In this document: positions 33,213 through 44,195 of the stretch, one piece after another | Layout of the letters: each line of letters opens with the position of its first letter | Position numbering within the stretch: the first letter of the stretch is position 1 | Origin: Plasmodiophora brassicae | Lineage: Eukaryota > Endomyxa: Phytomyxea > Phytomyxea > Plasmodiophorida | Reading direction: 5' to 3' | Assembly (NCBI GenBank): GCA_036867785.1 | Contig: CP145411.1 | Location: 1,116,001 to 1,180,000, forward strand | DNA: 64,000 bases | The notes under the pieces: generated by a model | Seen by the model: only the letters and a program-made list of their open reading frames with translations | Database searches by the model: none | What the model was told of the DNA's origin: nothing | Position numbers and translations under genes: made by a program

Positions 33213-35618
33213 TTAATAGACGCCTATTTCATGTGATGCCAGGTCGGCGACGAAACGGTTGATGATGACGGCGAGTTTGGCCTTGGTCTCGGGCGGTATG
33301 ACATCGTCCAGCGCCGCTTGCTGTGCCAGCTTGATGGCCTTCAGTAGTCGTTGCGGTGCCACGATGGCCCGGATCCAGGGCTCCCCCGTTCGGCCTTCTG
33401 TCGCCTCCAGCGCCAGCCAGGCGCGTGTACGCGCCACGTACTCCCTGTACACATCGCGTGCCAGGACAATCGTCCCGATTCGCCGCATGGCATCGTCCAC
33501 GCGTGGCACTGGCACTGCCTCCCGGATCGCAGCCGTTGCCGTTCGTTTCTTCACCGACTTGGTGGCTTTCGAGATCTGAAACTAAACGTCAGGATGCGCC
33601 ATCCCACAGCGTGGGTAGATGGATACCGTTTTGACTTCGTCGTCGACGTACGCGCTGACAACCTGCTGCTCCAGCACGACCCACTGGCGCTCGATTACGT
33701 CGGCGAGGGCGTTTCGCTGGACGAGGTACCCGCGCCAGAACCGCTGCAGCTGGGTGATCTTGTGCCGGAACAGTTTCACGCCGCGTAGGAGCTTGCGCCT
33801 CTCGAACTGGAGCATGCACTTGATGACCTCGGCCGCCTGGTACTTGCGGGTGATCACCTCCCTCATCTGCCGCTGGCGCAGGCGCAGCAGCCAGACCCGG
33901 CCGAAGCGCTCCTCGACACGTCGCTGGTACGCCCGACGGCGCTTCCTGGACATGCGACGCGCCCATCGTTGCAGGACGTCGACCGCCCAGCGCACCTTCA
34001 GGATCCAGTCCTTGTTGGCGTGGTACGTGTCGACAACGGTCCCGACCCACGCTGCTCGACTGGCGACCATCATCAGGCCCACCCACATCATCTGGATCTT
34101 GCGACGTTGCTCCTCCTCGGGTTGGTACGCGGTCATGGCGTCGGCGGCCAGGGCGGCGAAATCACGAGCCATCAGCTTCCGAAGCCATAGTTCCCGTTTG
34201 CGCTCGCGCTCCTTCCTGATCTGCACCGAGATCGACTTCTTCACCATGATCTTCTCGCGAATCGCCCGGACGCGTCCAGGCGTCGGCGTTGTGGCGCGCG
34301 TCTCCGGTGGCGACGACGTCGGCAACGGCACCGGTGGCGTCGGCGCCGTCTCGCCCTGGTCCGACTTTGACAGCGCGGAGCGGAAGTGGAACCGCTTGAC
34401 GGGTTGGTAGACGCGCCCGCCCTTCGTGAACCGTGATGCCGTGCCGAACGTGCCTGAACGTGACGCAATGGGCTTCTGCTTCAGGTTCGTGGACAGGTCG
34501 TAGGCGGCGGGCCCTGGGCCGTCTGACGCGATCTCGAACATGGACGTGTTCGTCTGCCGGCCGAAGATGGCGGTCGGGACGCGCGGCGCTGTCGCCGCGT
34601 CCCGAACCCGATACGTGCCCGGCCCGGGCCGGTTCCTCTCCTCGTACCGATCATCGTCGTCGTCGACCCGCTCGGTGATGAACGCCGCGTACGTCTTCGG
34701 GCGCAGGTAGTCGCGCACGTCGTACGTCCCGGGCCCGATCCTGTTGCTCGCGTGCACGAGCTTCGCAATCGACTCTGCGGGCGGCAACCCGCAGTATTAG
34801 TCGTCAGTGCGTGCGGCGCATCGCCGACCCGGGGGCCGACCCGCACGTACCTTGGCTGAGGAGGTTCCGTGCAGGCGCGGCGAACTGGACGGCCGGTGCG
34901 CGGGGTGTCGTGTACCCTTCCCGGACGGTGTACGACCCCGGGCCAATGTCGCGCCGGCCTGGTGGTGCACTGCGTGAGCGACGGCGGCGGGCGCGTGCGT
35001 GCGCTACGTACCAAAGGCCGTGTGCGTGCGGGTGCGTAAGCGGTGCACGGGGACCGGTGGCGCGACGCTCTGCGGAAGGCGACAGACGATACCGTCGTAG
35101 GAGCCGGGGCCGCAACGCGGTGCCGTGGCCGCCGGCCGGTGCCGGCCGACGTGTGCGGACGCGGCGCGTAGCGCCCCCATTGTCGACCGGTGCAGGAGGC
35201 TGGAATCGGGGCGCGTCGCGACCGGCAGGTCGCGGGCTCGACCCTTGATGGTGTCTGCGGTCCCCGCACGAGCTCGATCCGTCTTGTAGGGTTCCACGAC
35301 GAGGAAGTAGTCTGCGAGGTGCATGAGTCGAGTTGGCGAGAGAATTGGCACCACAATGGGTGCCTTACTTCCCGCCAGGCGTCCTTGTTCGAGCTCGCGG
35401 TCGATGCGGTCATTGGCAAGGTCGAAGATATCCTTTGACATTTGGGTGCGCGTGGGCGGTCCGGTTGATGGGCGGGCGCCCGGCTGGTCGGTCAGTGGGT
35501 CGGGTCGTGCATCGACGCCGATCACGGTCGTGTTCAGAAGCGGAAGTGGAATGGAACGTGGTATCGTTGACTGACTACGCATGGGCGCCTCAGGTGCCGC
35601 CATGCTTGCAACGCCCAC
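33213..35618 (-). CDS. SHIPPO-repeat and IQ-motif axonemal protein
   Basis: Multi-exon. The N-terminal part (MSKDIFDLANDRIDRELEQG from the Met at 35441; an in-frame Met at 35618 is also possible) is followed by SHIPPO/PGP repeats: CGPGSYDG, DIGPGSYTVREG, RIGPGTYDVRDYLRPKTY, RPGPGTYRVRD and DGPGPAAYDL. The second half is strongly basic and helical, with IQ-like calmodulin-binding segments (AVDVLQRWARRMSRKRRRA and KITQLQRFWRGYLVQRNA). The last exon begins KKRTATAAIREAVPVPRVDD and ends HEIGVY. SHIPPO repeats occur in outer-dense-fibre/STPG proteins and microtubule-inner proteins of axonemes. The mixed SHIPPO plus IQ composition suggests calcium/calmodulin-sensitive attachment (inference). Confidence 0.65.
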
Positions 35619-35715
35619 CGTCCCTGGTGGCCCCCTATTGGGCTATTGAGCGGCAACGTACCCCTGACGATCCTAAACGAAGTGGCTGCGGGGGAAAACA
35701 GCCTGTCCAACCGGT

Positions 35716-36991
35716 TTATTCCTTGTGGTTGGTGCGAGTGCCGACTCTTCTTTGGACATTGAGGTTGAGGTAGGTTCCCGCGCAGAAGACGACACCAGCG
35801 ATAACGTATGCCATCGAGAAGGGTTTGGGGAACACCAGGAAAGACAGAATGATGCTGAGGACCTTGCGGACGGTCGTGATGGTCGTGGCGGCCACGACGC
35901 CGAACCGTTTGATAATGGCGACGAAGCAGAGCACGCCGCCGTAGACAAACAGCATGCGCACCGTAAAGTACAGGTAGATGACGGGCTGCTGCCCACAGAA
36001 GCGATAGGCCTCGAGCAGCTCGCCAGAAACCTACAGCGAAACAGGACCCATTAAACCATGCAAATGGCAGGCACGCCCATTCGTACAGCCGTGACCAGGA
36101 AAGACATTGCCGCCGCAAACAGATTGCCGAATATCATCAGCTCAAGTGTGGACGCATTATGAGCCTGAATAACAACAGTCAGAAACGCAGGAACGGCCAT
36201 ATGGACGGTGCCGAACCTGCAGGACATGTTCTTGCGAGTTGGAATGCAATGCGTCAAAGAACAAGCTGAAACGTGCGCCAGTTAGCATAGGCATATCCAA
36301 GGGCGATACCTCTGTGCAGAACCTGAGCAGGACAACGCCAATACCAGTCCATGAGAATCGAGGAGAGACATCCGCGTCGCCGAGCGTGAACAGGATCGCA
36401 GACACGACAAGCATGCCACAGGAGACAAGCTCCTGAGATGGGTACCTGCAAGGGCGTTAAAATGGCAGCATGCAGGTATCCGCAGCGAACGAACCGCTTC
36501 TTGTAGATGACGATGCTGCCGATCAGGACGACGATGAGCTTGAGCGATTTGAAGATGACTTGCGATGGGTAATTCAGGTATTGCAAGCTCATGTTTGTGA
36601 GCCCCCTGGCGAACGTCATCGATACGGCAACGATCACGTGGTTGACAAGCGGTGCGCGATGCTCGAAGACCTGTTCGCCAGCAGCCCGGCGCTCGAGGGC
36701 CGCCGTCAATGCAAACCCGAGCAGCTCGAACACGGTCATATACCACCCGAACGTGAAACCGTTGACGTTATTGAACATGTTCTCCTCCAGGCTCCCGCAC
36801 AGGATGAAGAACAGGAAGACGCCGCTCGTCAGCAGGAGCAGCTGGACCATCGGGGGCAGCCCCGACAGGTCGAACATCAGGACCTTCAGCTTGGCCGGCG
36901 CCGGCACGCTAGCATCCTTCGCGCCCGCGCCATTCTCCAGGTCCACCGACTTCACCGGCTCGTACCCATCCTGGTCGTCGACAACGGCCAT
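35716..36991 (-). CDS. SLC35B2/B3-like nucleotide-sulfate (PAPS) transporter, copy 1
   Basis: Start at 36991 (MAVVDDQDGYEPVKSVDLEN). After a polar N-terminus come about ten membrane segments with family signatures: LCGSLEENMFNNVNGF, TNMSLQYLNYPSQVIFKSLK (SLC35B3 NASVGYLNYPTQVIFKCCK), FSWTGIGVVLL, KRFGVVAATTITTVRKVLSI and LSFLVFPKPFSMAYV, ending NHKE and TAA at 35716. SLC35B2/B3 carry PAPS into the Golgi for sulfation. The C-terminal [AG]-T-x-T-T-x-R-K motif and the FPKPF segment agree with that family. Introns are 50-70 nt. A related gene lies directly upstream (37716-39192). Confidence 0.83.
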
Positions 36992-37715
36992 CCCGGCGGC
37001 ACCCCGAATCTCCGGCCACTGACCGTGACGCCGCGACGCCGCGACGCAACCGGCTGGCGCGGCGAGAAATCCCCCGGCGCCGGCGCCATGCGGGTCCAAA
37101 TTTATACGCCCCCCGCGCCGTCGCCGTCTTGTTTGTTCGGCACACTTCTCGACTCTGCCAGACGAGCACCAGAGGCACAGTGCGGAATGTGAAGGTGAAA
37201 CGCGCCGAAATGTATTTTCAAACGGGGCAGTCGTCGTCCGTGAACGGTTTCTTCTGGTGGGCGGCGGCGGCTGATGGTGCTGTGTGGGGTCTTGGGGGTC
37301 GCGTGCCGACGTCGACGCGTGACGCAGCGTTGCGCGGGCGGGCGTCGTCACGGCAGTCGTCGCAGATGTGGAAGGGCATGGGCCGGCGGGTCGGGTGAAG
37401 GACCGACCAGCGATGGCGCCAGCGCAGCCAGGAGACGGTGCACTTCGGGGCATGGTCGCCGCTGTCGTTGTTCAGGACGGATGCCATGGCGTGCACCCAG
37501 GTTTGAGATGTTCGGCAAGAGATGCGGATTGGCAACGGAAGCCGAATGGCAGCGGAAGCTGGCTTGATGGGCGTGACGTCACGGGGAGCACTAGGGGCGA
37601 GTGCTGACTCAACGGATGTATTGGAGTTTGGAGCCGATACGGGATGTGACGGCTGGTGGTCTTTATCTATCGGTCTATAGGGGACGGTGTACGGGTAGGT
37701 AGATCGCAGACGGGC
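36992..37715. other. Intergenic region between tandem SLC35B genes
   Basis: About 720 bp. A minus-strand frame at 37218-37487 (MASVLNNDSGDHAPKC, with HICDDCRDD) could encode a 90-residue protein but has no known relative and its codon pattern is not convincing. The interval should include the promoter of copy 1. Confidence 0.35.
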
Positions 37716-39192
37716 TCAAACCGTATGTTTAGGCGGGTCGTAATTATGCACGACTGATTTCTTCTTCGGCGCAGACGACGTAATGCTCAAGTAGGTGCCA
37801 AAGGCGAAGAAGAACGCCGCGAGGGCATACTGGGGAACGAATGGCTTGGGGAACAGGATAAAACTCAGGACCTGACGATAGTCACATCCACACGGACGCT
37901 CTAAAGCAGATCGCAAACAACGTACAATCGTGCAAATCTTCCTGCACGTGGTGACCGTTGTCGCCACGACGCATCCCCACTTCTGTATCAGCAGCAAGAA
38001 GCCCAGGACGCCTACATACGCCGAACACGATCTGCAACCGGGTCAGACAACGAACTGGGGCTGGCGTACAACTATAAGCCAACCTGACGATGAAGACGAG
38101 AAGGACGTGCGGGTGTTCTATACAATACAGGGTGGCTGGATACAGTTCGCCCGATGCGATGCAGGCGCATAAGGCGAATGCTGCCCCGAATAGGTTGCCC
38201 ATGACCATCATCTCTGACACTGATACGCTGTGCTTCTCAAGCATGATCTCCTACGCCACGCCAGTCATTGGCACCCTGAACGAATCCGTCTGTTTGCGAC
38301 ACGATGAACTCGTACCTGCAAATTGCTGTGCGTTGAACTGCACCCTAAGCTAACCAGCACAAGGGTGACGCCGAGCGCGATCGTGCCAGTGGAACGATTG
38401 GTTTCGTCGACAACAGAGATGTCGCCGCTGCGAATGCGTTAGCGGCCCAGCGACAGGAATTTGCAGTGCGCTGGCAGAATGGCAGGAACATACAGCGTAA
38501 ATAACGTGGCGCTCGAAGTCAGAGAAGCCGCTGCGATGTACTCCGTCCACGAGTATCGGGAGGAGTCCCTACATACGTAGGCGGACGGCCATCAGAAATT
38601 GAACGGAACGCGTACGGGGAGTGCACGCGCCGACCGATATATCAGGACGTTGACGAGGAGGACGGCGACCAGTTTCATCGACTTGAACACGACCTAACGG
38701 AGGGCAAACGACGCCGGGTTAACGATGGTAGGTCGTGCGCGGTGGCCGGCTTACCTGCGTCGGGTAACTGAGCAGGCGCAAGCTGGTGTTGCCGAATCCG
38801 CGCCCCAGATACATGCACAGCGCCAGACCGAGATGAGCGGGCACGGGCGCTTGGAGTTCCGTCAGCCTCAGGCGCCGTTCGCACGACCACACGGCGTTAA
38901 CGAGGGCGATCGCTGTGAACACGAACAGCTCCCACGTCGTTATGAACAGCGGATACGGGACGTCCTTGAACATCAGCTCGTCCAAGGCGGCCGCCATCAG
39001 GGAGCACGAAAACAGAATCACGACGACGGCTGTGAACTGGAACCACTCTGGCATCGCCGACAGGTCCACGCAGAACACACGAAACGGGTGCGGCTTCGGT
39101 CGCGGCCGGTCGCCGTTCTTCGCATCCGTATCCGACTTGACGTCAATCACCGACTCATCGCGCTCAACGGGCGCATACGCCCCACGACTCAT
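37716..39192 (-). CDS. SLC35B2/B3-like nucleotide-sulfate transporter, copy 2
   Basis: Start at 39192 (MSRGAYAPVERDESVIDVKS). Exon 1 has the polar head and first four membrane segments, including ALDELMFKDVPYPLFI and GRGFGNTSLRLLSYPTQ, spliced to VVFKSMKLVAVLLVNVLIY. Later exons give TEYIAAASLTSSATLFTL, GTIALGVTLVLVSLG, LEKHSVSVSEMMVMGNLFGA, KWGCVVATTVTTCRKICTIV and LSFILFPKPFVPQYALAA. The layout and splice pattern parallel copy 1, so this is a tandem duplicate, but identity is low, implying an old duplication or distinct substrates. I see no sign of decay. Divergent from the ENT gene. Confidence 0.78.
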
Positions 39193-39534
39193 CGCGCTCC
39201 CACAGCAGAGCCCACCCCAGCGCCTGTGCCGGGTACGCCCGGTGCTGTTTTCTACCGTTGCCGACGCCGCGTGCCAGTCTGGACGGGTCGTCGTGGCAAC
39301 AGATTCGACCCGGAGTGGCTGAACGACACTGCCAAACCCAAGCCTATAATTAACGCCGGCTCCTGCCTGCCCGATCGGTTATCGCCTGATCGACCAACGG
39401 CGTCAAGGGTCGCGCAGAGTCGAGATTGTTCCAGTCGGAGGCGCGGAGTACAAAGCAGTCGGGCGGACCGTGCGCGGACCGTGCGGCAAGTAGCCCGTGT
39501 GGCGTGTCTCCCTCTCTCTCTCCGTGGACGCGCC
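39193..39534. promoter_or_regulatory. Divergent promoter of SLC35B copy 2 and ENT gene
   Basis: 342 bp between two transporter genes transcribed away from each other. A CTCTCTCTCT run lies at about 39510-39521 near the ENT start. No further sites are recognised. Confidence 0.35.
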
Positions 39535-40815
39535 ATGGACTCCACGGCGAGGTTAGTGCCGAGCGCCGCCGTCGGCCCCCGCGACCGGTACCATCTCGTG
39601 TACGTCATCATGGCGGTGCTGGGCGCCGGCCTGCTCTGGCCGTACAACACGATCATCAGCGTGCCGGAATACTTTGCGCAGGCGTATCCGGGCAAGCACG
39701 CGCAGTACGTTCTGCCGGCAATCCTGTCCTACCCGAGCCTGATCTTCCTGGCCATCATGGTCCGGTTCGGCCCGCGCGTCTCGTTTTCCTTCCGCATCGT
39801 GTCCTGCTTTTCCGTCATGTCCTTTCTTGTCGCCGGCGTCCCCCTAATTGCCTACATAGGATCCGAATGGTCATTTCAGGTTCTGTGCGCGCTCGTCTTC
39901 GTCCTTGGCGTCTGCCTCTCCATCATACAGTCGAGCGTGTTCGCTTTCGCCAGCAAACTTCCACCATTGTACACGCAAGCAGTCATGAGTGGCCAGGGCG
40001 TTGCTGGCATTGGCGTCTGCCTGCTGCGCATTCTGACGAAGTACATGTATCCGCCCACACCCTCTGGTGTCGCATCCGGGACCATGGTCTTCATATTCAT
40101 ATCCGCGGCTATCTCCCTTGTGTCTGTCATCGCGTACGCTGTTGCGATTCGCCAGCCTTTCACGAGACACCACCTGTCGGAATCCGCGCCGTCGTCTCCG
40201 TCCCAGTCTCGGGCATCAAGCGACATTCCTGTCAGCGGCTTCGATTTCGTCAAGGAGTCGTCGCTCGACCCTCTTGAGCAATCGACCCTGGTGCCAGTCG
40301 GCGACCGCGAAGTCAGATACCTTGTCGTGCTGCGCAAGCTATGGGCGAACGGCCTTGTGGTCGCCACCGTATTTATGGTCACATTTCTTGCTTTCCCTGG
40401 ACTGACCAGCGAACTGCGATCGTCGACCGGCATTGACCAGTCCTGGTTCACGTTATTGCTGATCACTGCGTTCAATGCAATGGACGCGATCGGCCGCACT
40501 CTGCCCGGTTGGTTTATCGTTGTTTCGCCGCGCCACCTGGCGGGTCATGCTGTCGTCCGGTTCGCGCTGTACCCCGCGTTCATTGCGTGCAAGGCAGGCG
40601 TCGCGTTCAACAACGACGCCTGGATCGTTGTCCTCATCGTTTTGCTGGCGTTCACGAACGGGTACTACGCGTCCATCGGCATGATGAACACGACGCTGTA
40701 CGTCGAACCCCATGAGAACGAAGCCGCCGGCGCCATCATGTCGTTCTTCCTCATGGCGGGCATCATTGCTGGCATGCAGGCCGCCATCATCCTCAGACCT
40801 CTACTTCCTGCTTAG
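39535..40815 (+). CDS. Equilibrative nucleoside transporter (SLC29 family)
   Basis: Intronless, 426 residues, start at 39535 (CGCCATGGACTCC). The first helix carries the family motif GAGLLWPYNTIISVPEYF (ENT G-x-LLPWN-x-xI type). Eleven membrane segments can be counted, with a long cytoplasmic loop of Ser/Pro/acid residues between TM6 and TM7 (HHLSESAPSSPSQS). TM8-10 include FNAMDAIGRTLPGWF, the conserved D-x-x-GR motif of ENTs, and the C-terminal half has FTNGYYASIGMM (family NGY segment). Transports nucleosides and/or nucleobases; whether at the plasma membrane or an organelle is not shown. Confidence 0.92.
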   Translation: MDSTARLVPSAAVGPRDRYHLVYVIMAVLGAGLLWPYNTIISVPEYFAQAYPGKHAQYVLPAILSYPSLIFLAIMVRFGPRVSFSFRIVSCFSVMSFLVAGVPLIAYIGSEWSFQVLCALVFVLGVCLSIIQSSVFAFASKLPPLYTQAVMSGQGVAGIGVCLLRILTKYMYPPTPSGVASGTMVFIFISAAISLVSVIAYAVAIRQPFTRHHLSESAPSSPSQSRASSDIPVSGFDFVKESSLDPLEQSTLVPVGDREVRYLVVLRKLWANGLVVATVFMVTFLAFPGLTSELRSSTGIDQSWFTLLLITAFNAMDAIGRTLPGWFIVVSPRHLAGHAVVRFALYPAFIACKAGVAFNNDAWIVVLIVLLAFTNGYYASIGMMNTTLYVEPHENEAAGAIMSFFLMAGIIAGMQAAIILRPLLPA

Positions 40816-41082
40816 TAACAAACGTTCGCTGCAGTGCGGGCAGTGGCTCTGACTTGCGAGGAGGGTATTGCGTTTTTTCTTCCCCTTTGCTGAGTCTGTA
40901 CACGTCACGCACTTTCGGCAGGGACCCGTTCACCGACGCACTGCGGCGGACGGTGCGACTGCGAAGGCTGCAACCTGCCAGTGGGCAGTGGCCGGCAGCA
41001 GCAGGCGTACGGCGTACCCGACCCGTGCGGAGGTCGCTATTTTTGCGCGATCGGTCGGTGACTTGGCGGGCCCAGTGCCTTA
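40816..41082. other. Intergenic region between ENT and lipase genes
   Basis: 267 bp on the same strand; no gene or distinct signal is seen. Confidence 0.3.
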
Positions 41083-42193
41083 ATGGCTGCCGGACGGGCG
41101 CTCAGTGACGAGCTCGCCGATGCGGCTGCCCGCTGGGCGTTTGCGACCTACTCGTTGGACAAGGCGGTGCCCGCCGGTTCGACACTGCGGATCGGCGGCA
41201 ACCGGGAGGAGAACCCGGCGGTTCTGCTCGAGGACCATCCGTGCGATCTGACCGAGATCCAGGTCGTTGAGGGCTCGGGCGCCTCCCTGGCCGTTGTCGG
41301 TGTGTCTCGTGGGGCCATCGATATCGGCGACAACGTTTGCCGGCGAGTAGGTAAGGTTTCCGCCGACTTTCGCCGTTCGATCAGGCGAATTGATCGGGCC
41401 ATTGTGTAGTCGTCGTTGGTTTCCGAGGGACAGTCGTGAACTCGTCGTCGAATTGGGCGACGAACCTCATGGCCATGAAACGCCCACATTGCCCTGGCAG
41501 CACGGCGCATGTTCATGCTGGGTACCTGAGACACTGGAGGCATCTGCAGGCGGCTGGCCTGACGCGCGCCGTTGTCGACAAGGCGTTTGCCGCCGACCGC
41601 GATAGCGTCCTGGTTGTCACTGGTCATTCGCTCGGCGGCGCCGTAGCGCAGATTGCTGCGCTCGAGCTGACCGAGCTGATTGACCGCGAGGTCATTGTCT
41701 ACGCGTATGGTGCACCGAGGTTCGGCAACGTTGGATGTCCTTGTTGTGCGAGACGTATTGAACGTGGCGCAGGTTTGTTTGCGATGCCACGTTCGACGAG
41801 GCGTACAAGTTCAGCGTTCGGACGTCACATCGAATTGAGCACCTGTCGGACCCGATTCCCCGGTTTCACGAATACGTTCCGCAGCAGTTGCTGAAGCTCG
41901 CCGCCTGCGTCCCGGTTCAGAGCGCCGTCCGGCTGTTTATCAACGGGGCGTCGCAGGTGCCGTTCCTGACAGCAGTGTGTCAGAGAAACCTGGCCCCTCT
42001 GGCAGATCGCGTCCTCGGGCTCATTCCAGCGTCGGTGGTCCCGATGTCCTCGGTCCACCCCTCGATTCGTGTCTTTGCTGTGGGCGTCCTCGTTGGTATC
42101 ACGGCGCACAGCATCTGGGTCGACTTCAAATCGCATGGGTCGTACGCAGACAAGTTCCTTGTCTTCGTTGAGCCACCCGAGCCGATAATATAA
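41083..42193 (+). CDS. Class 3 (Lipase_3) triacylglycerol-lipase-like protein
   Basis: Three exons. Start at 41083 (MAAGRALSDELADAAARWAF). The first intron (GTAAGG...TGTAG) joins NVCRRV to VVVGFRGTVVNSSSNW, giving the oxyanion-region GFRGT motif. The nucleophile elbow is VVTGHSLGGAVAQIAALEL. The second intron follows YAYGAPR. The C-terminal part contains HRIEHLSDPIPRFHEYVP, where the catalytic Asp (SDPIPR) is recognisable, and the final His is probably in FKSHGSYADKF. No signal peptide; a hydrophobic segment VFAVGVLVGITAHSIWV near the C-terminus may associate with membranes. Intracellular lipid hydrolysis is inferred. Confidence 0.82.
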
Positions 42194-42201
42194 TGATTGT
42201 A

Positions 42202-42265
42202 TTGTAAAGATGGAAGTCAGTAGTAGGATGGCATTGTAGAAATGGAAGTCTGTAGTAGGATGGCA
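42202..42265. repeat. Two-copy 32-bp tandem repeat
   Basis: Units at 42202-42233 and 42234-42265 differ at a few positions (core ATGGAAGTC-x-GTAGTAGGATG). They lie just after the lipase stop, in its 3' UTR. Confidence 0.8.
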
Positions 42266-42296
42266 GCAGTGAAGTATGGCAACAACGTCCATTCAA

Positions 42297-43797
42297 CTAA
42301 GCATTCGACACTTCGCCATGGTCGGGAGTCGCGTCTTCACTGTTGAAGATGTCCTCGAGGAATCGGTTCAGGAACCTGGACCGTGGGTCCAGGCGACGCC
42401 GCAGCGCCTGGAAATCGGCCCATCGAGGGAAAAGGTCGGCAGGGCGCCAGAGATCGGGACAGAAGTGCTTGCTAAACACAGATGCCCAAATGAGTGAGAC
42501 TGCAAGAGAGGAGTCACTGCACAGAAACGTACCCGAAGTGAGGAATTCCTCCGCATGGAGCAAGTGCCACCTGTAACTCCCTCATCATCTCCATACCACC
42601 CTCCACCCAGGTGCCGTCCCCGGCAAGGTAGACCAGGAACCCAATGTAGCAAACAGGACCAGCATTGGCAGGCGATATCCACGCCTTGGACTGGCCCGTA
42701 CACCTGAAGATGAAAGGGTAATGCAACCGCTGGATGCCGCCGTGCGTGTCCAGCCAGGAGCGGAGCGCACACAGGGCATCGGCAAACCGGTCGAGCGGGA
42801 CAGCAATCTCACAGTTGATCTGCGGCACGGGGATCCCCTTGCAGACGATCTCGTGCAGGTACCCGGCCTGGTCTGACGTGTTCCTGAACCGCTCGATCGT
42901 GGCGAACTGGCACCCGTGCCGAACGGCATCCTTCGTGTGCGCCGACATCTTCTCGCTGACAACGTCAATCGTCCCGTTCAGCGTCTTGTCAACAGCAGCA
43001 GGCGCGGCGGGCAACCCGCCTGAATCAGGAGACGACTCGTCGATCCTCCACAGGTGGACCAGGTCGGTGTCAGGGTACCACCAGGCCTTGCAGAACTCGG
43101 ATTCCTGGTTCCATTGCAGGAAACTGGACGCGAACTCCTTGTACGCCACGTTGTTCTTGCGACATAGGAAGTACCTGATAGGCACAGTCCTGATCGTGAT
43201 CGAGCGGATCACGCCAAGGACGCCCAGCGAGCAGATGTACGCGCCCAGGTTCTCGTCGTCCTCGTCGATGTCCACGACATCGCCGTCCGGGTGTACAATA
43301 CGAACGCCGGTCACCATATCGCTCAACGCCGATTGCTTCATGCCCTGGCCATGGCTTCCAGTCGATATGGCGCCAGCCAAGGTCTGGATCCCGATCACGC
43401 CCGGCGAGCACGGCATCATCAGCCCTCGTTTGAACAGCTCGCTGATGACGACATCAACGGGGGTCCCAGCGCCGAACCGGGCTCGACCTTCACCTATCTC
43501 CTCCAAGCCGACGAAGTTGCCCATGTCGATCATGACGCCCGCGTCCTCCGGGTCGACGGCAGCGACCGCTTCGAAGGTCAGACCGGAACCGACTGCTTTC
43601 ACGCGACGATACCGCTGATCGCGAACAACGCCAATGATTTCCTCCATGGTCGTCGGGCGCACGATCTGATCGCGTCGTGCCAGGCGCGTGATCCCGCTCC
43701 AGTTCATGAGATCCGACGACGTCGCCGCCCGTTCCGCCGACGTAATCGGCGGGAACAGGTGCCGTGCTGCCTCAGCGGCCTTCTCAACGACGTTCAT
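42297..43797 (-). CDS. FAD-linked aldonolactone oxidase (GULO/ALO-like)
   Basis: Two exons: start at 43797 (MNVVEKAAEAARHLFPP). The FAD-binding PCMH domain shows IVRPTTMEEIIGVV, RVKAVGSGLTFE, FGAGTPVDVVISEL and ISTGSHGQGMKQSALSDM. The C-terminal ALO domain ends GGIPHFGKHFCPDLW and FQALRRRLDPRSRFLN. The intron lies inside the catalytic motif, which reads HFGK where most family members have HW[AG]K. Members oxidise L-gulono-, L-galactono- or D-arabinono-1,4-lactone in ascorbate-type pathways. The covalent-flavin histidine position has ISTGSHG, as in ALO/GULO. The electron acceptor is unknown: true oxidase versus dehydrogenase cannot be decided here. Confidence 0.85.
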
Positions 43798-44195
43798 CAG
43801 GTCACGAATCGAAATCGGGTGTCACGTGGGCACGCGCACGTCGCGCGCACGTCGCGCGCCCACGGATCTGATCCGTCAACCGCCACTGTGCAAACCTGAC
43901 CTGGGTGACTGTACGGCGGCGCCTCGCATTGAACCCCAAACTGCGCGACTCACTCGGAGGCGTCGGTTCGACGCCACCCATGTCATCTGCAGCTCCTGGC
44001 AGCTGCGTAACCGCTACTGCGCGACGCTGACGCAGGTGCAGCTCCGGCCGTGGGCTGCGTGCAACCCGGAGCGGCGTCTCAAAGTGGCGAGAGATGCGAA
44101 GCAAGGGGGATCGATCTGGTCCTCTATGACCTGCAGGGTTCGGAAGCGGTACGTACGCATCGACCCAGCGCCAACGGACGGGTTCCCGGGCGACG
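43798..44195. promoter_or_regulatory. Divergent promoter of oxidase and ZSWIM2 genes
   Basis: 398 bp. Contains two tandem copies of GCACGTCGCGC at 43836-43857, flanked by the inverted arms CGTGGGC (43825-43831) and GCCCACG (43858-43864), forming a potential cruciform within the oxidase promoter. Confidence 0.45.

Noticed and set aside
32840-33262. 140-residue plus-strand open frame
   Set aside because: Begins at the start codon region of the SAXO-like gene, lacks homology and has no splice or promoter support.
37218-37535. Minus-strand frame with HICDDCRDD, possible small zinc protein
   Set aside because: Only two cysteine pairs, no family match, and composition resembles the surrounding GC-rich non-coding sequence.
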